57,494 bases of DNA from Marinoscillum sp. (lineage in GTDB: Bacteria; Bacteroidota; Bacteroidia; Cytophagales; Cyclobacteriaceae). The notes under the pieces were generated by a model. That model was given only the letters and a program-made list of their open reading frames with translations, was not told the origin of the DNA and ran no database searches. The position numbers were made by a program, and so were the translations under genes. Positions 43,766-53,936 of the stretch are shown here, piece after piece (position 1 is the stretch's first letter; each line of letters begins with the position of its first letter). Where the stretch lies: contig JAMWZA010000006.1 of NCBI GenBank assembly GCA_024305105.1, forward strand, positions 17,768-75,261, read 5' to 3'.

Positions 43766-46236
43766 CAGATGGCATCTACATCGAATATTACTCGCACGCT
43801 TTTATAGGAACGTTGGCTTAGCAATATATTACGCGAATTAAGTAGGAATTCTTTTAATGCAGTGAGATTTATTCCTTGTTTTTCAATTTTTATAAAAATT
43901 TCAAATAAGTATTGGTTGCGAATTCTGCCAATAAGCGGTTCTATTGGTCCGTTTACACGGGCATCGCCCAGATGTTTTCGTATTTCCATACTATAAAACC
44001 TGGCTGCATCTCCCGCCACCTGTTTGTCTACGTCTTTAAATGTAATATTGATGATGCGATTGAAAGGAGGGTATTGAAATTGCTGCCGTTCTAGAATTTC
44101 GTTTTGATAAAAACCTAAATAGTCTTGATATCGCAAACGTTGTAGTAGGGGTTGGTCAGGATCAGTGGTTTGTATGATCACCTCGCCCTGGTTGGCCCTG
44201 CGTCCCGCTCTTCCGCTTACCTGATGGATGAGTTGATATGCCCGCTCGTGTGACCTAAAATCGGGAAAATGAATGATGCGGTCGGCATCAAATACCCCGA
44301 CCAGTTCTACACCAGCAAAGTCCAATCCTTTACTCACCATTTGGGTGCCAACAAGTATATCTATTTCTCCATTCTCAAATTCATCTATGATCTTTTGATA
44401 GCTGTATTTGCTTCGGGTAGAATCAAGGTCCATCCGTCTTATTCGTGCTTCTGGAATCAAATTTTCCAGTTCCTCTTCAATTTTCTCTGTGCCAAAGTTC
44501 ATTGTTTTAATGTCATTGCTTTGGCATTGTGCACATTCGGTGAGCATTTCCGATTTATATCCGCAATAGTGACAAACCAGCAGATTTTGGAAGCTGTGAA
44601 ACGTCAGACTTACATCGCATTGAGCGCATTTAGGAATATAGCCACAGTTATGGCAGGTGATGTATGGGGCATAACCTCTTCTGTTTTGAAAAAGAATTAC
44701 TTGTTTGTTCCTATTCAGCGTATTGTTAATAGCATCCAGGAGTTTTCGGCTGAAATTGCCCTTCATCTTGTTTTGCTTACGCTCTAGCAATAGGTTGGCA
44801 AAAGTGATGTTTGGAATGGAAACCTGTCCATATCTTTCTTCCAGCTTTACTAGTCCATATTTGCCTTCCAGCGCATTGTGATAAGTCTCTAGAGCTGGAG
44901 TGGCGGTGCCAAGAAGGGTTTTGGCATGAAACATAGATGCTAAATAGACGGATGCATCTCTGGCATGATATCTTGGTGCAGGCTCGTGCTGTTTAAAACT
45001 AGGCTCGTGTTCCTCATCGATTATTATGAGAGACAGATCGTCGAACGGGAGAAACACTGCGCTCCGTACGCCTACCACGAAATTGTATTCACCATTCTGT
45101 ACTTTTTGCCAGACTTCTACACGTTCATTGTCAGAGTATCTGGAATGAAATACACCAAACCCATCCCCAAATACTTTAGATAGTCGTTTGATGATCTGGG
45201 TAGTTAGCGCAATTTCAGGTAAAAGGTAAAGCACCTGACCTCCATTGTCTAAGATGCTTTTGATTAATGAGATGTAAACTTCAGTTTTGCCACTGCCAGT
45301 AATGCCATGAAGGAGTACTGTAGATTTGCTTTCAAAAGCTTTTAGAATCTCTTCTCGTGCGGTGTTTTGAGCCGGAGACAAGTCAATTCCTGAAGTGTCC
45401 GCAGAACCTAAAATGCCATCAAGACGAGAGACTTTTTTCTCCCATTCCTCGAAAAATCTATTTTTGGTTAATGTCCTCAGGGATGAAGGACTTATTTCCT
45501 CATTGAGTAGTTGTTTTTTGGAAACTCCTTCTTTGTTTTTACTTGGGTATTCGAAGAGGGGAACGAGCCTTAGGTAGGCCAAGAGAACTTCCAGTTGTTT
45601 GCTTTTTCCTTCTAGTGACTCACTCAGCTGATCCAGTGTGTCCTCATTATTGTAGACTTCATTAAGCCGTATCCATGTTTCTTTTTTTGGACTGTATTTG
45701 TCCTTTACCTGTTCAAAAACCTGAATGGCGTTCTTTTCTTTTAGCTTCTTGACATAATTGTAGGGAGATTTAATGTCTAGAATAGGGCCTACGTCATTGA
45801 GTTTTACATCACCGGAGAGTAGGTGTCGTATGACAATCTCTTCTTTTTCACCCAGATCAAGATCATCCAGATCTATATCCGGATTTATGGAAAGATAGGA
45901 CTCACTGGAGATCTTAAGCCCGGCAGGTAGTGCCGCGTTCATTACCTCACCAATGGTACACATGTAATACTGGCTGATCCAGTTGAAGAAATTCAATTGG
46001 GTCTGATTAACAATTGGTGTGCTGTCTACAAGATCAATGATTTCCTTTGGGTCATACCCGGAAGGAGTATCAGAGTGGATATCTGCAATGATTCCTGTAT
46101 AGATTTTTCGTTTGCCGAACTGCACAATGACGCGAGCTCCCACTTTGGGGTCAGGGTAAAGTACGGATGAAAAACGGTAGGTAAATGTCCCGGGAAGGGG
46201 AAGGGGTAGTATGATTTCTAGGAAGCTCAAGTGCAC
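43765..46236 (-). CDS. priA: Primosomal protein N' (replication restart helicase)
   Basis: An 823-residue 3'-to-5' helicase that reloads the replisome at stalled forks. The N-terminal DNA-binding domain starts EIILPLPLPGTFTYRF. The helicase core has Walker A GITGSGKTEVY, DEEHEPSFKQ, LGTATPALETY and QVSGRAGRR. The zinc site between the lobes shows CHNCGYIPKCAQCDVSLTFH and CHYCGY. The frame starts with GTG at 46236. A perfect TAnnTTTG element lies on the minus strand at 46243-46236, over that GTG, so the real start may instead be the TTG at 46230. All eight zinc cysteines appear present. Confidence 0.95.
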   Translation of the reverse strand: MHLSFLEIILPLPLPGTFTYRFSSVLYPDPKVGARVIVQFGKRKIYTGIIADIHSDTPSGYDPKEIIDLVDSTPIVNQTQLNFFNWISQYYMCTIGEVMNAALPAGLKISSESYLSINPDIDLDDLDLGEKEEIVIRHLLSGDVKLNDVGPILDIKSPYNYVKKLKEKNAIQVFEQVKDKYSPKKETWIRLNEVYNNEDTLDQLSESLEGKSKQLEVLLAYLRLVPLFEYPSKNKEGVSKKQLLNEEISPSSLRTLTKNRFFEEWEKKVSRLDGILGSADTSGIDLSPAQNTAREEILKAFESKSTVLLHGITGSGKTEVYISLIKSILDNGGQVLYLLPEIALTTQIIKRLSKVFGDGFGVFHSRYSDNERVEVWQKVQNGEYNFVVGVRSAVFLPFDDLSLIIIDEEHEPSFKQHEPAPRYHARDASVYLASMFHAKTLLGTATPALETYHNALEGKYGLVKLEERYGQVSIPNITFANLLLERKQNKMKGNFSRKLLDAINNTLNRNKQVILFQNRRGYAPYITCHNCGYIPKCAQCDVSLTFHSFQNLLVCHYCGYKSEMLTECAQCQSNDIKTMNFGTEKIEEELENLIPEARIRRMDLDSTRSKYSYQKIIDEFENGEIDILVGTQMVSKGLDFAGVELVGVFDADRIIHFPDFRSHERAYQLIHQVSGRAGRRANQGEVIIQTTDPDQPLLQRLRYQDYLGFYQNEILERQQFQYPPFNRIINITFKDVDKQVAGDAARFYSMEIRKHLGDARVNGPIEPLIGRIRNQYLFEIFIKIEKQGINLTALKEFLLNSRNILLSQRSYKSVRVIFDVDAI

Positions 46237-46274
46237 AAATTTAAATCAGAATGTGCACAGCGTATTAAAATTGA

Positions 46275-46499
46275 CTAGTTCTTCTTTATGGTGGCTACTT
46301 CTTTTTGACTGTCTTGTTTCAGACGGTCAATGTTATTCATCAGGCGATCGATTATTTTAACAGTTACGCTAGTCATCTCTACTACGTCTTCAAATTTAGT
46401 GATCATTTCCAAAAGGTCTTCCTTGGTAATCTCAACATCTCTGTTAACCTTCTTCTTGAACTCTTTTAGATACGCTTTCTCCTCGTGATATAACTTCAT
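46275..46499 (-). CDS. Small coiled-coil protein of unknown function
   Basis: A 74-residue, highly charged, almost entirely helical protein (KKKVNRDVEITKEDLLEMI, KIIDRLMNNIDRLKQD) with no cysteine, signal peptide or membrane segment. Its coding pattern is regular and the ATG is well placed. It lies 38 bp upstream of priA on the same strand. I do not recognise a family. It is more likely real than a chance frame because of its amino acid make-up and isolation from other frames. Confidence 0.6.
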   Translation of the reverse strand: MKLYHEEKAYLKEFKKKVNRDVEITKEDLLEMITKFEDVVEMTSVTVKIIDRLMNNIDRLKQDSQKEVATIKKN

Positions 46500-46600
46500 T
46501 GCTAGGGTGCCTTTACTTTAACTACAAGATGAAATTAGAGATATTCTTCCAACTATCATATCCAATTTGGTCGAAACCGAAAAACTGACGGATGAACTTG

Positions 46601-48691
46601 TCATTTGGCCTCATGAACCTTTTCGAGAACTTCTGAAACTAAATGAACTGGTCGCTTGCATATTTTGTCGTAGCAAACGAAGAAAGTAGTTTGTTGATTA
46701 ACAGGTTCTTTGTACTCAAATAACGGAAGTTGGCTTGTACCGGTTGATGACATGTATACTACATTTGGTAAGTAGTGTTGCTGCAGTTCTTTCATCTGCC
46801 CTTTTGCTGAATCTCCCACACAAAGAATTTCAGCGGTAGGTAGAATCATTTTTAATGAGATAGCAGCCCAGTTTGATAAGTACTCTGGCTCTTGCTTGAT
46901 GAGCTTGTTTACCATGAGTACCATTTGTAAAGCCGTCTTTTTGTACACATCATTGTCATACATTAACCCAAGCTTATATAGATTGTGAGCCATGATAGAG
47001 TTGGAAGCGGGAATTACATTATCAAAAATTTCCTTCTTACGAGCAATCAGTTCTTCTGATTGATTACTCGTGTAATAGAAAAGTTTCTCTTTTTCATCAT
47101 AATACTCTGCAAGCACTAGGTCTGTTAAACGCTTTGCCAGAGATAGATAACGCTCGTCATGGAAGGTTTCATAACAAAGGATAAATGCTTCAATAACAGC
47201 AGCATAGTCTTCAAGATAGCCTTTGATCTCCTCATTTTTCACTCTTAGTAACTCATCTCCAGAGATAAGTTCCTTTTGTATAAAGGCGGCGTTTTGTATC
47301 GCCAACTCACGTATCTCATCATTTCCAGTGGCCTGATAAGCTTTACATAACCCTGAGAGCATTAACCCATTCCATCCAGAAAGAATCTTGGAGTCAAGTC
47401 CTGGCCTTACCCGTTTACTCCGCTCACTTATTGCTTTTGCCTTGAACTGATCAATTATTTTGTCCAATTCAGATACTGGGATTTCCATATCTTCCGCGAA
47501 TGCCTCTTTGGACTCTAACATACGAAGGACATTTTTTCCTTCTTCCCAATTTCCTTTATTGGTTACATCAAAGTACTCGGCTAATAGCAAAAAATCTTTT
47601 CCGGCAACGTCTTTATACTCTTGGAATCTCCAAACATAGAATTTGCCTTCTTCGCCTTCACTGTCAGCATCCAGTGCACTGTAAAACCCACCCGATTCAT
47701 CCGTCATTTCATTTTGAAGCCAGGTAACTATGCCGTTCATAACCTCTTTGTAGAGAGGCTTTTGAGTGAGTTTGTATGCATCAGCATACAGAGAAAGTAA
47801 CTGGCCATTATCATAGAGCATTTTCTCAAAGTGAGGAACATGCCACTCACTATCTACCGAATACCTCGAAAATCCACCGCCAAGGTGATCATAGATTCCT
47901 CCATGAGCCATTTTATCTAATGTAAACTGGAGGTGTTCCAATGCTTCGCTTGATTGAGATAATTGGGAGTAGACGAGTAAGTAATTCCAAACGGCAGGCA
48001 TGGGGAATTTGGGTGCACGCTGAAAGCCACCCCAGTTGGTATCGAAGCGTTTACTGAAAGTTTCGTAGCTACTGTCAAAATCGACTGTACCCAGTTGCTC
48101 CTCTGCATATAAAAGTCCATATTTCTCAGCCTCACTTTGGTTCAAGTTTTCAGCAAATTGTTGAGCAGACTGTGCTAGTTGTTCGTATTTGTTGGTATAA
48201 GCTTCTGAAACTGACTGTAGTAGTTTGGACCATTGTTCAGGAGGGAAGTAAGTACCACCATAAAAAGGCTTCTGGTCAGGAGTGAGAAAAACATTGAGTG
48301 GCCATCCACCAAGCAACCCCATGACTTGAACTGCATCCATGTAGATATTATCAATATCCGGACGCTCTTCGCGATCGAGTTTGATGTTGATGAAGTTTTC
48401 ATTCATCAGTTTTGCGATCTCCTCATTCTCGAATGACTCATGAGCCATGACATGGCACCAATGACAAGAGGAATAGCCAATACTCAAAAGAATAGGTTTG
48501 TTTTCTTCTTTGGCTTTATTAAGAGCTTCTTCTCCCCAGGGATACCAGTTTACAGGATTATCCGCATGTTGTAATAGATAGGGACTTGATGAATTGGCGA
48601 GTTTGTTTTGATTGTTCTCAGTTCGATCTGATGACATTTGCTGGCAATTAATTAATAGGACAATTGGAATTAAACGAACAAGACGTTTCAT
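46601..48691 (-). CDS. Thioredoxin-domain (DUF255/YyaL-like) lipoprotein
   Basis: A 696-residue protein of the DUF255 family (bacterial YyaL, human SPATA20). Residues about 30-190 have a thioredoxin fold with [24 protein letters not shown] and the active-site-like [14 protein letters not shown] (CxxC). Residues about 200-690 form an alpha/alpha-toroid as in mannose epimerases, with [25 protein letters not shown] and [12 protein letters not shown]. Unusually for this family it begins with a lipobox (LLINC, Cys16), so it should act in the periplasm. Biochemical function is uncertain. It overlaps the upstream GSCFA gene by four bases (ATGA). Confidence 0.88.
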   Translation of the reverse strand: MKRLVRLIPIVLLINCQQMSSDRTENNQNKLANSSSPYLLQHADNPVNWYPWGEEALNKAKEENKPILLSIGYSSCHWCHVMAHESFENEEIAKLMNENFINIKLDREERPDIDNIYMDAVQVMGLLGGWPLNVFLTPDQKPFYGGTYFPPEQWSKLLQSVSEAYTNKYEQLAQSAQQFAENLNQSEAEKYGLLYAEEQLGTVDFDSSYETFSKRFDTNWGGFQRAPKFPMPAVWNYLLVYSQLSQSSEALEHLQFTLDKMAHGGIYDHLGGGFSRYSVDSEWHVPHFEKMLYDNGQLLSLYADAYKLTQKPLYKEVMNGIVTWLQNEMTDESGGFYSALDADSEGEEGKFYVWRFQEYKDVAGKDFLLLAEYFDVTNKGNWEEGKNVLRMLESKEAFAEDMEIPVSELDKIIDQFKAKAISERSKRVRPGLDSKILSGWNGLMLSGLCKAYQATGNDEIRELAIQNAAFIQKELISGDELLRVKNEEIKGYLEDYAAVIEAFILCYETFHDERYLSLAKRLTDLVLAEYYDEKEKLFYYTSNQSEELIARKKEIFDNVIPASNSIMAHNLYKLGLMYDNDVYKKTALQMVLMVNKLIKQEPEYLSNWAAISLKMILPTAEILCVGDSAKGQMKELQQHYLPNVVYMSSTGTSQLPLFEYKEPVNQQTTFFVCYDKICKRPVHLVSEVLEKVHEAK

Positions 48692-49659
48692 TCAATTATC
48701 TGTCTTTTTACATGATTGATTTCTTCTGTAACATCTACTTTGTCTTCAAGTTCCTCCAGTTTACCAATAGTAGAGGTGAGGAATTTTTGATGTTCAGCAG
48801 TGTTGGGGTGGAATGGTCGGTGGCTCAATGACTTTAATATTTTGGACCAGTTGGATATAAATTTGATAGTTTCCTGATCGAAATAGACTTGGGAAAACTT
48901 GTTCCAGATGTATCTGATGGCCTGCTGAGAAGGATGAATCATATCGCTTTTGTAAAAACGATAGTCTCTCAGTTCATCGATCATTATTTCATACGATGGA
49001 AAATAGGAGCAGGCGTTATCGGATTTAACAATTTCATTAACAGCTTGCAAAAGAATTGCTTTACTAATGTTGTTTTCTACTAGTCCATCTCGAATATGGC
49101 GGACAGGGCTCACGGTCAGAATCACCTTGATATTGGGATTGATGGTTCGTACCACTTCCATGGTCTCATGGTAATCTTCCACGATTTCCTCGCGTGTTAG
49201 AGTTTGCTTTTCAAATTCTTTCTGAGGAACCTTGTGGCAGTTTGCTACGATCTTATCGTTGCCTTTGTAACGATAGGCATAGACGGTCCCAAAAGTGATT
49301 ATTAACCATTCCGCAGCTACCAGACTTCTTTTTGAAATCCTGCTTTTCTCTTCCAGCAGCTCTTTAAAGTGATTAAAATTGGTTCCTGAGATGGCACTAT
49401 GCGTATCCCAGTGAAAGTAGACATCTCCATTTTTGATGAAATTATTTGGGTCTAACCCTTCACTCAATAGCAATTTGAGGTTCTTGAAAATAGAGTAGGG
49501 GTTGTAGATAATTCCAAGAGGATTGGTGACAACATCAAATTTATGCTCTCGGAGTTTTGAGCCCATGTGATCCGAAAAGCAAGACCCAATGCTGAATATG
49601 GGATCTTTTAATCTGATTTTGACAGAATTGGGCGGAATGTCAAATGGAAGTGTGAACAC
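48688..49659 (-). CDS. GSCFA domain protein
   Basis: A 323-residue cytoplasmic protein of the GSCFA family, named after the motif seen here as [15 protein letters not shown] near residue 22. [27 protein letters not shown] and [14 protein letters not shown] resemble the SGNH/GDSL hydrolase blocks, with Ser/Gly at the start and DxxH at the end. An esterase or acyltransferase activity is possible but not proved. It is cotranscribed with the thioredoxin-domain lipoprotein and separated from the ribosomal operon upstream by a strong terminator. Confidence 0.85.
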   Translation of the reverse strand: MFTLPFDIPPNSVKIRLKDPIFSIGSCFSDHMGSKLREHKFDVVTNPLGIIYNPYSIFKNLKLLLSEGLDPNNFIKNGDVYFHWDTHSAISGTNFNHFKELLEEKSRISKRSLVAAEWLIITFGTVYAYRYKGNDKIVANCHKVPQKEFEKQTLTREEIVEDYHETMEVVRTINPNIKVILTVSPVRHIRDGLVENNISKAILLQAVNEIVKSDNACSYFPSYEIMIDELRDYRFYKSDMIHPSQQAIRYIWNKFSQVYFDQETIKFISNWSKILKSLSHRPFHPNTAEHQKFLTSTIGKLEELEDKVDVTEEINHVKRQIIE

Positions 49660-49684
49660 AGCCTCAATTTAAATAAGAACAAAC

Positions 49685-49720
49685 AAAAAACCCTGATCTC
49701 GTTAGAAATCAGGGTTTTTG
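49685..49720 (-). terminator. Rho-independent terminator of the ribosomal operon
   Basis: A 12-bp perfect stem (AAAAACCCTGAT/ATCAGGGTTTTT) with a 10-nt loop, followed by T on the minus strand. It lies 20 bp after the rplI stop. The A-rich left arm would also let it act from the other side. Confidence 0.9.
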
Positions 49721-49740
49721 TTAATGATTGACTTTCAGAA

Positions 49741-50184
49741 TTACTCAGGAACTACGTTCAGAGTAATTTCGTGATGTACTTCTTTGTGAAGGTCAAGAAT
49801 AGCCTTGTGCTCACCAAGTTCTTTGATAGTACCAACTATGTTGATTTTCTTTCTATCAATTTCAAAACCTTTAGCTGCAAGCGCGTCTGCTACTTGTAGT
49901 GCTGTGATAGCGCCAAAGATTTTACCAGATTCACCCGCTTTGGTTTTGATCTCCAATGAAGTATCTCCGATGTTCTTAGCGATCTCTTCAGCATCACCTT
50001 TAACCTTTTCAGCCTTGTGAGCTGCTTGTCTTACGTTTTCAGCAATCATTTTTCTATTGCTATCGCTAGCAATGATTGCTACGCCTTGAGGGATAAGGAA
50101 ATTTCTACCGTATCCTGGCTTTACGCTCACGATATCGTTCTTATATCCCAGACCTTTAATATCTTCTCTTAATATAATCTCCAT
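49741..50184 (-). CDS. rplI: 50S ribosomal protein L9
   Basis: A 147-residue protein of normal length. The N-terminal RNA-binding domain has MEIILREDIKGLGYKNDIVSVKPGYGRNFLIPQGVA; a long helix (about 45-78) links to the C-terminal domain with GKIFGAITALQVADALAAKGFEIDRKKI. It binds 23S rRNA. Last gene of the rpsF-rpsR-rplI operon. Confidence 0.97.
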   Translation of the reverse strand: MEIILREDIKGLGYKNDIVSVKPGYGRNFLIPQGVAIIASDSNRKMIAENVRQAAHKAEKVKGDAEEIAKNIGDTSLEIKTKAGESGKIFGAITALQVADALAAKGFEIDRKKINIVGTIKELGEHKAILDLHKEVHHEITLNVVPE

Positions 50185-50191
50185 CCTTCGC

Positions 50192-50443
50192 TTACTTTAA
50201 AGAGTCCGTAACATATGGTAATAACGCAAGATGTCTTGCTCTTTTAACAGCCTGAGATACTTTTCTTTGGTATTTCAGACTTGTTCCAGTAATTCTTCTT
50301 GGAAGAAGTTTACCTTGCTCATTTACAAATGACAACAAGAAATCAGGGTTCTTGTAATCAATGTATTTGATACCATTTTTCTTGAATCGGCAGTACTTTT
50401 CTTTTTTCTGCTCTCTGTTGATAGGTTCGTTCTGTAATGTCAT
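50192..50443 (-). CDS. rpsR: 30S ribosomal protein S18
   Basis: An 83-residue protein. [21 protein letters not shown] and the basic [32 protein letters not shown] are diagnostic. Only one Cys is present, so it is the zinc-free form. It overlaps the rpsF stop by four bases and pairs with S6 in the small-subunit platform. Confidence 0.97.
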   Translation of the reverse strand: MTLQNEPINREQKKEKYCRFKKNGIKYIDYKNPDFLLSFVNEQGKLLPRRITGTSLKYQRKVSQAVKRARHLALLPYVTDSLK

Positions 50444-50799
50444 GACGCTACCTCCTCTTTTTTCTTGTTGAATGCACCTTTTCTTCTTCTCTCATTGTAA
50501 ACAACTGCGTGTTTGTTAAGAGCTGTTGTCAGGAATCTCATGATCTTCTCATCCCTTCTGTATTCTGTCTCAAGCTTATCGATCACGGATGTTTCTGCTT
50601 TGAATTCAAAAAGGTTGTAGAACCCTGTGGTCTTACTTTCAATGTTGTAAGCCAGCTTTTTCAAGCCCCAGATTTCTTCGTTTATGATTTCTGCACCTGC
50701 ATCAATCAAAACTTTTTTGAATTTTTCAACAGCATCCTTCATCTGAGCCTCAGACAAAACGGGAGTTAAAATGAATACTGTTTCGTAATCTCGTTTCAT
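50440..50799 (-). CDS. rpsF: 30S ribosomal protein S6
   Basis: A 119-residue protein, with [15 protein letters not shown] at the start, [23 protein letters not shown] in the middle and a lysine/glutamate-rich tail. It binds S18 and 16S rRNA. First gene of the operon; a well-formed promoter lies 35-65 bp upstream. In many bacteria this operon leader binds S6-S18 for feedback control; I cannot confirm such a structure here. Confidence 0.97.
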   Translation of the reverse strand: MKRDYETVFILTPVLSEAQMKDAVEKFKKVLIDAGAEIINEEIWGLKKLAYNIESKTTGFYNLFEFKAETSVIDKLETEYRRDEKIMRFLTTALNKHAVVYNERRRKGAFNKKKEEVAS

Positions 50800-50834
50800 A
50801 ATTGATTTTATATGAACTATAAAAATTTGAAGTG

Positions 50835-50864
50835 CAAAATTAGCTAAAAGAAATCAGAAAACAA
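50835..50864 (-). promoter_or_regulatory. Promoter of the rpsF operon
   Basis: On the minus strand TTG (50864-50862), exactly 19 bp, then TAATTTTG (50842-50835), a perfect TAnnTTTG. This is the best-formed Bacteroidota housekeeping promoter in the window. Confidence 0.75.
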
Positions 50865-50871
50865 GGGGTTA

Positions 50872-51798
50872 TTACTTCACTATAAAAAATCCAGATCCCA
50901 TTAGGTACTCATCAGTGTAAACTTCCACGATGTGTCGACCTTCTGCGTACTCACTTCCCTTATCATAGAAGATGGTGACTTCCTGGCTGTTCTTGTCGTA
51001 GAGGATTTCTTGCTTGGCAGTATAAAAGAGCTCTCTGGCTTCAAACATAAACGATCCGGATCCTCTGGTTACATCAAATAGGACGTTACCATCAGGAGCC
51101 ACTATGCGTATTAATATGTCTTTTCCTTCGATAGGGGCCACTTTGTTTTCACCAATAGTGAACTTCACTTTGAGCTGATCGATGTGTCGGTTTCTGAACT
51201 CATTTTCTCGCTCTTTACCTCCTTCATTAACCGCATATACGGTCATACCCGATATTTTCAGTCGCGAAGCAAAAGCGACTTTTTCGGCCAGCTGATCTTT
51301 GGCTTTATTAACCTCACTAAGTGATTCGTTGAGCTGCTGCTTTTCGGTTTTTAGTTCAGAGTTCTCGGTCATTAACTGATCGTTGATCTCTCGGAGTTTT
51401 TCGATTTCAACGTCCTTAGCAAGAAGTAACTCACGGTAACCATCTACACGGTCTCTGAGCTCTGAAATCATGTTTTTACGGTTGCTTATCTCCGTTAGTA
51501 AAAGTTTGCGTTCAGCCTGAAGCTTTTCTTTCACTTTGACCAGAGTGTCTATTTCACCACCCAGCTCTCTGATGGTGACTATCTTGCTATCAAGCTCTGT
51601 AGAAACACTGTCTAGTCTAAGTAGCGTATTGTTAAGCTCTATTGCCTGTGCCTCTTTATCAGCTTTGAGGTTGTCATAAGTATAGTATAAGAAAATAACT
51701 GCTGCCAATAATAAAACCACAATTCCTATGAATAATGGCGTTCTGTCTTTCGGCTTGTTGGTTTCAGGGATGCCCTGGTGTTGCTGATCGTTTTCCAT
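50872..51798 (-). CDS. Membrane-anchored coiled-coil protein of unknown function
   Basis: A 308-residue protein. A short cytoplasmic start is followed by one membrane helix (about residues 23-43), then a long coiled coil (about 45-175) built of LRLDSVSTELDSKIVTIREL-like heptads, and a globular beta-rich end (about 178-308) with LKISGMTVYAVNEGGKE and HIVEVYTDEYLMGSGFF. It is a conserved type in Bacteroidota, sometimes labelled chromosome-partitioning protein, for which I see no support. The C-terminal domain is probably periplasmic. It is co-directional with the downstream rpsF operon but the rpsF promoter lies in between. Confidence 0.75.
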   Translation of the reverse strand: MENDQQHQGIPETNKPKDRTPLFIGIVVLLLAAVIFLYYTYDNLKADKEAQAIELNNTLLRLDSVSTELDSKIVTIRELGGEIDTLVKVKEKLQAERKLLLTEISNRKNMISELRDRVDGYRELLLAKDVEIEKLREINDQLMTENSELKTEKQQLNESLSEVNKAKDQLAEKVAFASRLKISGMTVYAVNEGGKERENEFRNRHIDQLKVKFTIGENKVAPIEGKDILIRIVAPDGNVLFDVTRGSGSFMFEARELFYTAKQEILYDKNSQEVTIFYDKGSEYAEGRHIVEVYTDEYLMGSGFFIVK

Positions 51799-51863
51799 GG
51801 TATAAAATCAAAATTCCGTGCAAAAATAGAAGAATGAGCGAGAAATCACTAATAAAGGTGCGC

Positions 51864-52625
51864 TCAGAACTTAACGGTGAAGTGTTGCTTTTCTATTGGA
51901 TAGTTGGGGAAAATAATTCCAGCTTCAAAAATATCAATGGTCAAAGTGTACCGATCATCAGCCACAATTTTTTTCCATGCTTTATTCATGTCACGCGACC
52001 AGTAGATGTCGTGAATCACTATGCATTGAACCCGTACGTTCATTTCCTTAATGATGCGTAAGTACCAGAATATCGCCTCAGACCGGTGATCTGCATCAAT
52101 AAAGATTAAGTCTGGGTTTAACCCTAGCGAGTCTCGAAATGTGTGCTCTACCAAACCTTTAACTACCCGTACATGCTCAAATTCCAGTTTTTCAAAACGT
52201 TCGATAGCCAAATCAGCAATTTCTTCAATTCCCTCCATGGTCCAGACTCGTTTCGCTTTGCTGCTTCCCAAATACGATGCATTGATTCCGAGTGATGTGC
52301 CGGCTTCCAATATTCTTTCAAATCCCAGGTGATTGATGAGCTTGTGTAAGAAATAAGAAAACTTATGAGACGATGTGACCTTTCTGGCTAACCTACCGGT
52401 CGAAATGGTAATGTCTTCCAGGTATCTCGGGTCGGTGTATTTAATAACCTGATTCGGATTCTCGATTGTTCGAAACTGACGAAGTTTTTCACTTTCTTCT
52501 TCATCCCAGTGATGCATGACGAAATTGTACAACTCATACAGGAAAGGAGAATGCAATCCATGAGCATTTACAGCTTTGAATCGGTATAGGAGATAGGATG
52601 TAAAAGTAAAAAGGGGAGAAGCCAA
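51864..52625 (-). CDS. Class I SAM-dependent methyltransferase
   Basis: A 253-residue Rossmann-fold protein. Motif I is ILEAGTSLGINASYLG, a Glu follows in VWTMEGIEEIADLA, and LIFIDADHRSEAIFWYLRII corresponds to the post-motif acidic loop. The pattern resembles the Methyltransf_24 and O-methyltransferase groups. The N-terminal YLLYRFKAVNAHGLHSPFLYELY is a conserved Bacteroidota extension. Substrate unknown. It lies five bases downstream of apaG. Confidence 0.82.
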   Translation of the reverse strand: MASPLFTFTSYLLYRFKAVNAHGLHSPFLYELYNFVMHHWDEEESEKLRQFRTIENPNQVIKYTDPRYLEDITISTGRLARKVTSSHKFSYFLHKLINHLGFERILEAGTSLGINASYLGSSKAKRVWTMEGIEEIADLAIERFEKLEFEHVRVVKGLVEHTFRDSLGLNPDLIFIDADHRSEAIFWYLRIIKEMNVRVQCIVIHDIYWSRDMNKAWKKIVADDRYTLTIDIFEAGIIFPNYPIEKQHFTVKF

Positions 52626-52630
52626 AAAAA

Positions 52631-53023
52631 CTAGTTAAGCTTGAATGGAACCACCATTTCGAACTGTGGAATGTTTACTTTAAACTGTTTTCCATCCACA
52701 AGACGCTCCATGGTATAAAATCCATACATTTTACCAAATCCAGATTTCAGGTTACACCCGGAAACGTACTGATGCATTTGACCAGGTTCTAAAATGGGTT
52801 GCTTACCGACTACCCCTTCACCATCCACTTCCCGTTTAGGGAAGGTCAGATCGATGATATCCCAATGCCTTGAAATAAGTTGAATGGTTTTATCACTAAG
52901 GTTTTCGATTGTGATCTGATAGGTAAAAACATAGTGTTTCTGTACAGGATTGGAATATTCCTGCTGATACTCCGTATCAACGGTGACTTTGATTCCTTTT
53001 GTTGTGTCAGTAGTCATTGCCAT
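52631..53023 (-). CDS. apaG: ApaG domain protein
   Basis: A 130-residue protein with the FnIII-like ApaG fold: HYVFTYQITIENLSDKTIQLISRHW, GEGVVGKQPILEPGQMHQYVSGCNLKSGFGKMYG and a hydrophobic C-terminal strand. The full-length single-domain form is linked to Co2+/Mg2+ resistance phenotypes in enterobacteria, with unknown mechanism. Divergent from ung across 70 bp. Confidence 0.93.
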   Translation of the reverse strand: MAMTTDTTKGIKVTVDTEYQQEYSNPVQKHYVFTYQITIENLSDKTIQLISRHWDIIDLTFPKREVDGEGVVGKQPILEPGQMHQYVSGCNLKSGFGKMYGFYTMERLVDGKQFKVNIPQFEMVVPFKLN

Positions 53024-53093
53024 GTTTTCAAGGGAAATTTATAGCATTTCTCTGTTAAATTGCCACAAAAACTGAAAGTTTTCTTTTCTAACA

Positions 53094-53756
53094 ATGGATG
53101 TACGCATAGAACCGAGCTGGAAGATTTTGCTTCAAGAGGAGTTTGAAAAAGATTATTTCAAAAATCTTGCTCTTTTTGTCAAAGAAGAATATAAAAAACA
53201 TCGGATATTCCCTCCCGGAAGCCAAATTTTCAATGCCTTCAATTTTTGTTCATTGGACCAAACTAAAGTGGTTATCATTGGACAGGATCCTTACCATGGG
53301 CCTGGTCAGGCCAATGGGCTTTGCTTTTCTGTAGCTGAAGGTGTGAGAATGCCTCCATCTCTGGTTAATATATTCAAAGAATTAAAGAACGACCTGGATA
53401 AGGATATACCTCCACATGGTAGCTTGGAGCGATGGGCCAAACAAGGAGTACTGTTATTGAATGCAACACTGACCGTAAGGGCAAGCACGCCAGGCTCGCA
53501 TCAAAACAAAGGATGGGAAGATTTTACGGATACGGTGATTAAAAAACTATCAGAAGAGAAAGAAGGGTTGGTTTTTATTCTATGGGGTGCATATGCACAA
53601 AAGAAAGGAAGTGTTATAGATCAAGGCAAACACTATATAATAGAGTCAGCGCACCCATCGCCATTTGCAGCTCATCGAGGTTTTTTTGGAAGCAAACCGT
53701 TTTCTAAAACCAATGCATACCTTTTGAAAAATGGCAAAGAGGCAATAAATTGGTGA
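53094..53756 (+). CDS. ung: Uracil-DNA glycosylase
   Basis: A 220-residue family 1 UDG that starts base-excision repair of uracil in DNA. The water-activating loop is GQDPYHGPGQANGLCFSV with Asp65; LLLNATLTVRASTPGSHQNKGWEDFTD and the leucine-loop HPSPFAAHRGFFGSKPFSKTN with its His are complete. Normal length. 180 bp without a gene or an obvious terminator separate it from the convergent antiporter gene. Confidence 0.97.
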   Translation: MDVRIEPSWKILLQEEFEKDYFKNLALFVKEEYKKHRIFPPGSQIFNAFNFCSLDQTKVVIIGQDPYHGPGQANGLCFSVAEGVRMPPSLVNIFKELKNDLDKDIPPHGSLERWAKQGVLLLNATLTVRASTPGSHQNKGWEDFTDTVIKKLSEEKEGLVFILWGAYAQKKGSVIDQGKHYIIESAHPSPFAAHRGFFGSKPFSKTNAYLLKNGKEAINW

Positions 53757-53936
53757 GATGAATAATAATTCCGATCGATATAGTTCACATTTATTTAGAT
53801 AACCTCCTCATTATGAGAAATATGACAGCATTAAATCCTGACTTATAATGATAGTTAAGACTTCTTTTTTTGCATGATTCCTGCTGATTGTAGTGGGCTT
53901 AGTTATTTTTTTACCGGGCTCAAAAACTCAAAATAG

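Noticed and set aside
44269-44787. 172-codon plus-strand frame opposite priA
   Set aside because: Antisense of the priA helicase and zinc region; Phe/Ile-rich shadow.
53757-53936. Terminator or small gene between ung and the antiporter gene
   Set aside because: Only an 11-bp stem (CTCAT-T-ATGAG) and A/T runs are visible; no convincing hairpin with a U tract or coding frame.
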